A DNA stretch of 64,000 bases from positions 310,001 to 374,000 of the forward strand of contig NZ_QVON01000001.1 of NCBI RefSeq assembly GCF_003426735.1. Direction: 5' to 3'. A program made the translations under genes and the position numbers. The first letter of the stretch is position 1. Every line of letters starts with the position of its first letter. Source of the stretch: Arenibacter sp. P308M17. Lineage in GTDB: Bacteria; Bacteroidota; Bacteroidia; Flavobacteriales; Flavobacteriaceae. Below the pieces are notes generated by a model that saw only the letters and a program-made list of their open reading frames with translations, was not told the DNA's origin and did not search any database. Below are positions 51,881-59,426 of the stretch, piece by piece.

Positions 51881-53143
51881 TCAATCCTTATTTGAGAACA
51901 AAACAGGATTAATCGTCAACATGATCCAACCCCAGTTATTGGTGTTCCCGTCTGTATTCCCTTTAACGTTTTCCATACCTTGTGAGGCAAAAAGATGGGA
52001 GTATCCGGCACTGATACCAATTTCCTTTTGTATTTCATAGCCGTAAACCATATCCAGCTCCGCCCCTAACAGTTTATTGCTGTTCGGACCTATTTTTGCT
52101 GCAGCGGCGAATTTATGAACCGCTAAATTAAGGTTGGATTTTTCATTTAGAACTATTTTGGCGTGGGTGTATATGTCCAATAAGCCTACGTTGTTTGCAT
52201 GGTTACCAACATAGAAATAGTCCATGAGTCCATTAAACTTATGATTGGTGCCATAAAGTGGGCTAAAGGCTTTGTTTTTATGGTTGGAAGGCGATCCGTT
52301 ATCATTACCGCTTATTAGTTCTGCCCCGAGCCCTAAATTGGTTTTGGGAGTAATTTTATAGCTCCCTTCCAAGGATAGGAGATATGCGGTTAAATTGTTA
52401 TTGGCCATATCGTTTCCAAACTGATAATAAATATTTGAGGTCATTTTCAAATTATTTGCCATATAATTTAAATGGGTCCCAAGGGTTTGGCTATACCTGG
52501 TTTCGTTGTTGTTGGAATTGATATCATCAATAAATTGTAGGCCATTGTTCAAAAAAAGTAAACTGGCCGAGAATTTGTTACCTTGCTTATGGATCCAAAT
52601 ATATTGAATGCTCTTATAAGTTCCGGGCGTGGCCAAGGTGGTCCCGGTTAAATTCTCCTCATTTTGGTTAAATGCAAACCCAAGGTTTATGGTGTATTTT
52701 GAATCGTCATAATTTACTAAAAGTGCATCATGACTTCTGGCCTGTTGGGCCCAATCTACATTGCCAAAAATTCGCTGGTCGTCGTAAATTATTTCTTGTC
52801 GTCCCACCTTGAGGGAGAAATTTGGATCCAATCGTATTTTTCCCCAGGCCTGATGAATCCCAACCCCATTTTTATCCGTGCTGTTTAGTTGAGGTACATC
52901 TCCCCATATCCGGATGTCCTGTAAGCTAAGATGGAAAGACAATTTTTCAATGTCATAAACACTGTTCAATCTGGTACGTTGTGAAACGAAGGCCGCTGGG
53001 TCTTCATTGTCGGGGAAAAGGGTTTTGAAACCGTGCCTGTATTCGAACCTTGGGCGTAATTCGGCATTTATGCTTAATTGTGCCTTTGCTTGGGTGGATA
53101 AAAGAATAAACAGAAGAACGTTAAGAAGTTTCTTTAGTTTCAT
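51881..53143 (-). CDS. Outer-membrane porin, alginate-export-like
   Basis: 420 residues with a signal peptide ending AQA. The rest is a repeated beta-strand pattern ending in a phenylalanine-type terminal strand (WIMLTINPVLFSNKD). The motif RPRFEYRHGF, SQRTRLNSVYDIEKLS and LKVGRQEIIYDDQRIFG near the N-terminus match the alginate-export porin family. It lies upstream of nirK on the same strand but has its own promoter with the same Crp/Fnr-like box, so it may admit a substrate of the nitrite pathway. Substrate unknown. Confidence 0.8.
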   Translation of the reverse strand: MKLKKLLNVLLFILLSTQAKAQLSINAELRPRFEYRHGFKTLFPDNEDPAAFVSQRTRLNSVYDIEKLSFHLSLQDIRIWGDVPQLNSTDKNGVGIHQAWGKIRLDPNFSLKVGRQEIIYDDQRIFGNVDWAQQARSHDALLVNYDDSKYTINLGFAFNQNEENLTGTTLATPGTYKSIQYIWIHKQGNKFSASLLFLNNGLQFIDDINSNNNETRYSQTLGTHLNYMANNLKMTSNIYYQFGNDMANNNLTAYLLSLEGSYKITPKTNLGLGAELISGNDNGSPSNHKNKAFSPLYGTNHKFNGLMDYFYVGNHANNVGLLDIYTHAKIVLNEKSNLNLAVHKFAAAAKIGPNSNKLLGAELDMVYGYEIQKEIGISAGYSHLFASQGMENVKGNTDGNTNNWGWIMLTINPVLFSNKD

Positions 53144-53169
53144 AATTGTTTTGGTTGATTTTTCTTGGA

Positions 53170-53213
53170 CAAAATTCAGACGGTATTAATTAATATTTTA
53201 TGACTTATGTCAT
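53170..53213 (-). promoter_or_regulatory. Porin promoter with the same Crp/Fnr-like box
   Basis: A −7 box GAATTTTG (53170-53177, one mismatch) lies 33 bp (centre to centre) from ATGAC-N4-GTCAT at 53200-53213. Sequence of the arms and spacing are identical to those before nirK. Confidence 0.68.
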
Positions 53214-53298
53214 TTAGGAATGTTGGTATTCAAGTAATTATTCCTTTATTGGGATATTATTTTTTCCGGTATTTAGCTTCTGACACTTTGAAAACCAT

Positions 53299-53395
53299 AT
53301 GTCCCAATGATAATTGGGACATTATTATGGCCAAAAATAGTGCCATATTATTTTTATAGGTCGATTGGCGGGGATAGTTGCCCTATTCTTGTTTT
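53299..53395 (+). repeat. Duplicated promoter cassette, copy 1
   Basis: 97 bp that recur at 56281-56377 with no gaps (offset 2982) and about 9 mismatches, four of which are in a hairpin loop. Contents are TGTCCCAAT-GATA-ATTGGGACA (53300-53321), an AT-rich part, then an identical ~35-bp 3' end including a near-consensus −7 box TATTCTTG (53384-53391). It lies 180 bp before the GH-like gene at 53575. Confidence 0.88.
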
Positions 53396-53574
53396 AACTT
53401 TCCGTGGAATAGGCGATAAACGGGTAGCAATTAAAAATGAAGATAGAAAATAGAAATGTGGAAAATAAAATAAAAGTAGAGGTTACCATCCTTGCCAATT
53501 CCTTTTAGCAGTGGATATAGGAGGGATGGTCAAAATAGATTATGTCTGAACGGATATTAAGTTTTCAATGAAAA

Positions 53575-55911
53575 ATGAAACAAATGAGCATCAGTTTTGT
53601 AAAACATTATATTAGCTTTCTTTATTTTAAAAGTATTTATTCAATTTGGTTCAATTATAGGGGAAGTTTACTTTTAATACCCTTTTTAATCTTAAGTTGT
53701 TCCAAGAATGACCAAACCAATTTTAAGACCAAGTATTTAGATGTTGGTTTGAATGGTCAAGGGCGCATTTACAGCTTAAAAGATATCACAAAGCAACAAG
53801 CTCGGGAATTAAGTCCATCCGATAAGAAATCATCATTGTTGTCCTTGTATAACAGTAAACTTGACACCATTTATGAGTCACAAAGTGCCGTATATAACAA
53901 GTTCGAGAATACAATCAAGCTTACTTATCCCAACAATTCCGTAGCTGAAATCAAGGTAGAGCCCAAAGACAAGTACCTTAAATTCACTTTACTTTCATTG
54001 ACTAACCGTGAAGATATTGAGGGCGTGCAATGGGGCTCAATCCACACCAATATAACCAATCTTTTTGGTGAAATAATTGGGGTGGCCCGTGATACTAGTG
54101 AAACTATCAATTATGCCCTAGGGATGCTCGCCCTAAACGACAATACCCTTGGTGGAACTTCAAGGACCATAGCCGACGCTGCACCTTTTCAATATGTAAT
54201 CCACTCCCCTGATACTATTCAATACCCATTGCCTAATGACCTTCATGAAGGACAGGTTTTTACCCTAGGTGGAAATGGAATCAGTGATGTGGCTTTTTAT
54301 GCCCATAAGGAACCTTATTATAGGATTGTGTATGGCAATGCCGCTGAAGTAGATGATAAGGGAAGGATATCCATTACCTATAATTCCAGGGATAGGTCAA
54401 AGAAAAGGGAAGTATATTTTTCGTTAATTCCCAATATGCCTGCCAACATACCCAATCATATTGATGTTGAACCGATACCCGAGGTGGATTATATTGGGTC
54501 GTCGGTAGCATTATGGGGTAGTCCGGATCATACAGCGCTTATGGACGTTATTCAAGACATAGTAAAAGAAGAAAACTTGCCATACCCTACCATAAAGGAT
54601 AAATGGGTAAAAGATCCTACTGCCTTTGTACCTGATGTACTTACTTACGGCAACTTATATGATAGTATTATTTCATATACCCACCAACTTGGTTTTAAAA
54701 CAATTAGTTTATATGATCAAGGATTTGTTCGTGCAGATCGGGGTAACAAGGGATATTTGGATGGGTTTAATTTTGAAAAGAAACCAATACGTTTAACTGC
54801 AGGCAATGTATCTCACAAAGAATATGCGGATATGGCCGCAAAATACGGAATTACGATCGGTAGAACCCCTATTACCACAGCATTGGCTCCTGGTACTAAA
54901 GATGCAAGTCCCATTCCAAGTGATAGTTTGTGTTATCAGCAAAAACGCTTGTTGGTGAAAGGCATCAGTCCAACCGATACCATTATAATTGTAGACTACC
55001 CTAAATATATGGATGAGATTGCCAGTTGGGAGGGCCATGCCGAAAACTTGAATATGATAAAAATAGGGAAGGAGCTAATCCATTATTTGGGTATTTCCCA
55101 AGAGGAACCATACCGACTTTTAAATGTTAAGCGTGGCTATTGGGGCACAACCCCTAGCAACCACCAAGAAAATGATACCATTTATAAACTACAAGTAACA
55201 ATTAATTATGGGTACGACGGGCTGATACCAAATCTGGCATTACAAGATGAAATTGCAGAATATTACGCCGATGTATGTAAGATAAATGGTCTTGGATATT
55301 ACGATTTTGATGGACAGGAATTTCTATTCAATAACGGTCACGGTTATTACTCAGTGAAACGCTTTTTTGGTAAAATGTTTAACAAAGCCAAGGAGTATGG
55401 TTTGCCTTCCATTCGTTTTACCGGAGCTACCTTATCCGAAGGCTCATGGCACTACCAAAGCATCTGGAATGTTGGTGGAGGTACTAACCTATATGATTTA
55501 GATACTAGGGAATGGGGAAGTTCAACAAGTCAAGGTAAAGATTTGAGGGATGTTACCTATGCTAACTTCTTTCCTGTCGGTGTAGGGGGCAATTTTCCTA
55601 TTACGGCCAGTTCTACAGTTGAACAATACGAGCACATTATGGCCATATCCTGTGGTATTGGCATGACATTTAGTTTAAAGCTAAATCAAAACGATGTGGA
55701 GAGTTGTCCCCAGAAATATGATATTTTTAAAGTGATTAGAACCTGGCAGGAGGCCCGGGAAGCAAATGCCTTTCCCAGGGATATAAAAAAACTTTTGGTA
55801 AAACCGGATAGAGACTGGCAGTTGGAGAAAGTAGATGATAATAATTGGGATCTATTTCCAATAACAAACAATACCAGGGGCGCCGTTATAAAATTATCCA
55901 GGGGGGATTAA
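53575..55911 (+). CDS. Putative secreted glycoside hydrolase, family not recognised
   Basis: 778 residues. A long N-terminus (about 30 residues) precedes a hydrophobic segment and lipobox LILSC at C44-45, so it is likely a surface or periplasmic lipoprotein. After a beta-rich N-terminal domain (to ~300), the middle (about 300-700) has a TIM-barrel look: strands ending ISLYDQGF, GLGYYDFDGQE (D577, D579 as candidate acids) and GLPSIRFTGATLSEGS. A short beta domain closes the chain. This layout recalls clan GH-D and related families without a clear match. The duplicated promoter cassette is shared with the GH-like gene at 56491. Confidence 0.6.
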   Translation: MKQMSISFVKHYISFLYFKSIYSIWFNYRGSLLLIPFLILSCSKNDQTNFKTKYLDVGLNGQGRIYSLKDITKQQARELSPSDKKSSLLSLYNSKLDTIYESQSAVYNKFENTIKLTYPNNSVAEIKVEPKDKYLKFTLLSLTNREDIEGVQWGSIHTNITNLFGEIIGVARDTSETINYALGMLALNDNTLGGTSRTIADAAPFQYVIHSPDTIQYPLPNDLHEGQVFTLGGNGISDVAFYAHKEPYYRIVYGNAAEVDDKGRISITYNSRDRSKKREVYFSLIPNMPANIPNHIDVEPIPEVDYIGSSVALWGSPDHTALMDVIQDIVKEENLPYPTIKDKWVKDPTAFVPDVLTYGNLYDSIISYTHQLGFKTISLYDQGFVRADRGNKGYLDGFNFEKKPIRLTAGNVSHKEYADMAAKYGITIGRTPITTALAPGTKDASPIPSDSLCYQQKRLLVKGISPTDTIIIVDYPKYMDEIASWEGHAENLNMIKIGKELIHYLGISQEEPYRLLNVKRGYWGTTPSNHQENDTIYKLQVTINYGYDGLIPNLALQDEIAEYYADVCKINGLGYYDFDGQEFLFNNGHGYYSVKRFFGKMFNKAKEYGLPSIRFTGATLSEGSWHYQSIWNVGGGTNLYDLDTREWGSSTSQGKDLRDVTYANFFPVGVGGNFPITASSTVEQYEHIMAISCGIGMTFSLKLNQNDVESCPQKYDIFKVIRTWQEAREANAFPRDIKKLLVKPDRDWQLEKVDDNNWDLFPITNNTRGAVIKLSRGD

Positions 55912-56061
55912 TTGTACCGGGTATGTTATAATTTAAAAATACATAAGAATCACAGATTGATGAAACTTGCATTAGGACAATACAAGATATAGAGCCAGAA
56001 TTCAGGTTAATAACGGTTGCAAAAACAGGAATTTTCTTAGCGATCATTATGAGTTAGGGCC
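55912..56061. other. Intergenic region between the two GH-like genes, left part
   Basis: Short AT-rich stretch after the stop at 55911. No gene, no terminator with a T run. The rest of the 579-bp gap holds a candidate mobile element (56062-56236) and the second promoter cassette (56281-56377). Confidence 0.5.
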
Positions 56062-56236
56062 ATTTTGAAATTTTAGTACATGACAAAATTCAATTTGGCA
56101 AGATTTTCCTCAATTTTTGACCCCGACCCTAAAGGGAGGAATCGAGGAAAATCAGGCTCCCTTTAGGGCTTGGGGTAAAACGGATTTTCCAAAAACCTTG
56201 TTAGTGTGATTTTTGTCATGTATTGAATTTTGAAAT
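56062..56236. mobile_element. Candidate small non-autonomous element
   Basis: 12-bp inverted repeats TACATGACAAAA (56077-56088) and TTTTGTCATGTA (56211-56222) bound the unit. A 10-bp direct repeat ATTTTGAAAT flanks them (56062-56071 and 56227-56236), as a target duplication would. The interior holds a strong hairpin (ACCCC..CCCTAAAGGGAG ... CTCCCTTTAGGG..GGGGT, 56120-56176). No ORF, so any movement would need a helper. Confidence 0.5.
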
Positions 56237-56280
56237 ATAAAACGTAACAATTCAATTTTGACTAGGTAAAGGAGAAATTA

Positions 56281-56377
56281 ATGTCCCAATTATCATTGGG
56301 ACATTGTTATGGCCAAAAATAATCCCTTATTATTTTTTTAGGTCGATTGGCGGGGATAGTTGCCCTATTCTTGTTTT
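56281..56377 (+). repeat. Duplicated promoter cassette, copy 2
   Basis: Matches 53299-53395. The hairpin here is TGTCCCAAT-TATC-ATTGGGACA (56282-56303), the exact reverse complement of copy 1's, while the flanks keep the same direction. The shared 3' end carries the −7 box TATTCTTG. It lies 114 bp before the ATG at 56491. Confidence 0.88.
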
Positions 56378-56490
56378 TTTACTTTTCATCCGATTTGCAT
56401 TATTAGGGTTTTTAATAAATGGAACGGATAATTGTTTAATATTGGGAAGAGTTGGAAGTAGAATAAATTGTTTATAGAAAATAGTAAGGT

Positions 56491-59292
56491 ATGAATGGTC
56501 TTATGAATTTGAAAGGGACAGTATTGGCATTAGCTTATATGGTTTTTTCCTGCTTGGTTGGAAACGCCCAAAAAATAATGGAAGTTGGTGAAATGCAGAT
56601 TTCATTGGCGTTGCAGACCTATAGTGCTCCGATCAAGAATAAATCTATAACGGGAGAACTATTGTCCGTAGCCGGGGAGCGGTTCCAAAAAGGAATCGGA
56701 GTCCATTCCGCATCAAAAATCAAAATTAAAATCAATGATGGACAGCGGTTTACCGCAAAAGTGGGGGTGAACGATTCCAAAATAGATTATAGTTCGGAGC
56801 AGATCACATCCATTCCCTTGACCGATGGAAAACGTATGTTTTATGAGATTTCCGATACTAAAAAACAATTTGTAGGAGTAGAAGGAAACGAAGGGGGGGT
56901 AAGTAATGGAAGTGTGAAATTTATTTTGCTTCACAATGGTAAAGAAGTGTACAATAGCGGAATCATGAGGAAGGGCCAACCTTTCAAGGAGGTCGACATT
57001 ACGGTAAAAGGCGGAATGTTGGAAATGATAGTGGACGATGCAGGAGACGGGGAGAGCGGGGACCACGCGGTTTGGGCAGATCCGAAAATTACTTATTTTG
57101 AGGTACCTCCCATTATGGTAGCCTATGATTACCAAGGGGAAAGGCCGGAACAATCAAAAGAAATCAGTTCAGGGCTTAAAGATTTAATCTCCTATTTGCC
57201 GGAAATAAAAATGCCTTTACCGGAGCCTGAATATGATTGGCTTATCAATAACGAACAGGCAAAAGCCTCTGTGTATAGGTCCGGTACGGGAAAGGATATT
57301 GTGTTGACCAATGGTTTGGTGGCGCGGGTCTTTCGCCTTTTGCCCAATTTGGCAACTATTGATTATGTGAATCAAATGACAGGGGAAAGCCTCTTGCGCA
57401 GTGTTTCCAATGAGGGAACCTTGGTATTGGACGGGAAGGAATATACCATTGGCGGGTTAAGCGGTCAACCCGAATTTGGATATACCTTAATGGAGTGGTT
57501 GGATACTATGTTGGTGGCCCCAAATTCTTTTATGATCCAGGATTTTGAGGTCAAGGATATTAGTGACCGCTTGGAATGGAAACGGGTACGATGGGCATCC
57601 AATACACAAATGCCCAGTGGCAAAGAGCTCATCTTTACATTGGCCAAAAATGACATTTTGGTAAAGGTCCATTACGCCTTGTACGATGGTATCCCGACCC
57701 TTAGTAAGTGGATAGAGGTCATCAATAAGGGGGATATTATGGTTCAATTAAATGAATTTAAATTGGAGCAATTGGCCATGGTTGAGGGAGAAAGCCTGGT
57801 AGACGTGCCCCAGTATTTCGAAAAGCCGAATATCCATATTGAAACGGATTATGCCTTTGGTGCTATGCAACAAAAAACATCGGATAAGACTACCTTCTGG
57901 GAAACGGACCCGCGCTACACATCCCAGACCAATTATGCCATGCAATTACCGGCAATGTTGGAGGTGAAACCCCCGTTGGGCCCCAATACGGCCATTGCCA
58001 TTGGGGATACCCTTACCACTTTTAGGGTATGGGAGACACCATTTGATAGTTATGATAAGGAGCGGAATGGCCTGTTCATTAGAAAGATGTACAGGACCAT
58101 TTCTCCTTGGGCTACCGAGAACCCTATTTTTCTTCATCTTACTTCTACAGACACCAAAAAAATAAAAGAGGCAGTGGATCAATGTGCCGAAGTGGGTTAT
58201 GAGATGATCATTTTGAGTTTCGGCAGTGGCTTGGATATGGAGAAGGAATCAGCCGAATATTATAAAAAATTTAAGAAATATGTGGATTATGCAAAATCCA
58301 AAGGAATAGAATTGGGAGGGTATTCACTACTGTCCAGTAGGTGGATCAGTGATGAGGTAGATGTAATAAATCCGGAAACCGGGAAGCGTGGGGGAATGAT
58401 ATTTGGATCCTCCCCATGTCTGAGTTCGGATTGGGGGTATAATTATTTTAGAAAGATCAAGACATTTTTTAATGAAACGGGGATGAGCGTTTTTGAAAAC
58501 GATGGTTCCTACCCAGGAAATGTATGCGCTTCTACTACCCATGCACACCATAACGGTTTGGAGGATTCGCAATGGAAACAATACGCCCAGATCCAGGGAT
58601 TATACAAGTGGATGAGGGCTAAGGGGATTTACATGAACGTACCGGATTTTTATATAAATTCTGGCACCAATAAAACAGGCATAGGGTACAGGGAGGTAAA
58701 TTGGTCCCTACCCAGGGCAAGACAATTGGTCTTGGGCAGGCAGAACTTATATGATGGTTTATGGAAAACAATTCCGAGTATGTCATGGACCTTTGTACCG
58801 CTTACGGAATACCATGGTGGCGGTGAGGAGGCCACTTTGGAGCCTTTAAAGGATCACCTGGTTGAATATGAAAGCCATATGATGCAAAATTATGGGGCAG
58901 GCGTGCAGGCCTGTTATAGGGGGCCAAGGCTATATGATACCCCGGAGACAAAGGCTGTAGTGACCAAGGTTATTAACTGGTACAAAAAGTATAGGGATAT
59001 TTTGAATAGTGACGTAGTTCATTTAAAAAGACCTTCGGGCAAGGATTGGGACGGATTTTTACATGTCAACCCCAAATTGAAGGAGAAGGGATTTGTTATG
59101 GTTTTCAATCCTTTGGACAAGGATGTGGTCAGGGAGATAAAACTCCCCTTGTACTATACGGGAATAAGCAAGACAGCGTATGTTCGGGAAAAGGAAGGGC
59201 CGGGGAAAAAGTATAATTTGGATAGGGAGTATGAAATAAACGTTAAGGTAACAATTCCCGCAAACTCATATACCTGGTTGGTTGTGGAATAA
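56491..59292 (+). CDS. NPCBM-domain secreted glycoside hydrolase-like protein
   Basis: 933 residues. Signal peptide (LMNLKGTVLALAYMVFSCLVGNAQ). Residues ~32-205 form an NPCBM/NEW2-type carbohydrate-binding domain (FQKGIGVHSASKIKIKI, GESGDHAVWADPKI). A beta-sandwich region (~240-540) and a TIM-barrel-type catalytic part (~540-870) follow, with VFENDGSYPG (D671 candidate nucleophile) and a C-terminal beta domain. The arrangement is GH36/GH27-like (alpha-galactosidase type), but the exact family is uncertain. The shared promoter cassette implies co-expression with the 53575 gene. Confidence 0.7.
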   Translation: MNGLMNLKGTVLALAYMVFSCLVGNAQKIMEVGEMQISLALQTYSAPIKNKSITGELLSVAGERFQKGIGVHSASKIKIKINDGQRFTAKVGVNDSKIDYSSEQITSIPLTDGKRMFYEISDTKKQFVGVEGNEGGVSNGSVKFILLHNGKEVYNSGIMRKGQPFKEVDITVKGGMLEMIVDDAGDGESGDHAVWADPKITYFEVPPIMVAYDYQGERPEQSKEISSGLKDLISYLPEIKMPLPEPEYDWLINNEQAKASVYRSGTGKDIVLTNGLVARVFRLLPNLATIDYVNQMTGESLLRSVSNEGTLVLDGKEYTIGGLSGQPEFGYTLMEWLDTMLVAPNSFMIQDFEVKDISDRLEWKRVRWASNTQMPSGKELIFTLAKNDILVKVHYALYDGIPTLSKWIEVINKGDIMVQLNEFKLEQLAMVEGESLVDVPQYFEKPNIHIETDYAFGAMQQKTSDKTTFWETDPRYTSQTNYAMQLPAMLEVKPPLGPNTAIAIGDTLTTFRVWETPFDSYDKERNGLFIRKMYRTISPWATENPIFLHLTSTDTKKIKEAVDQCAEVGYEMIILSFGSGLDMEKESAEYYKKFKKYVDYAKSKGIELGGYSLLSSRWISDEVDVINPETGKRGGMIFGSSPCLSSDWGYNYFRKIKTFFNETGMSVFENDGSYPGNVCASTTHAHHNGLEDSQWKQYAQIQGLYKWMRAKGIYMNVPDFYINSGTNKTGIGYREVNWSLPRARQLVLGRQNLYDGLWKTIPSMSWTFVPLTEYHGGGEEATLEPLKDHLVEYESHMMQNYGAGVQACYRGPRLYDTPETKAVVTKVINWYKKYRDILNSDVVHLKRPSGKDWDGFLHVNPKLKEKGFVMVFNPLDKDVVREIKLPLYYTGISKTAYVREKEGPGKKYNLDREYEINVKVTIPANSYTWLVVE

Positions 59293-59426
59293 GGGCCAAT
59301 ATAGATTTTGCCCTATCAGATATAAAATTTTCCTAAATAAAAAAGTTCGCAAATATAGGGGTTGAATTAACCTTTTACATGTTTTGAAAATGCAATACAT
59401 ATTGTATCTTGTTTTCAAAAGTAAAT

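Noticed and set aside
59409-59426. TTG start for the propeller-AraC regulator
   Set aside because: The ATG at 59427 gives a proper signal-type N-terminus and is the ordinary start codon.
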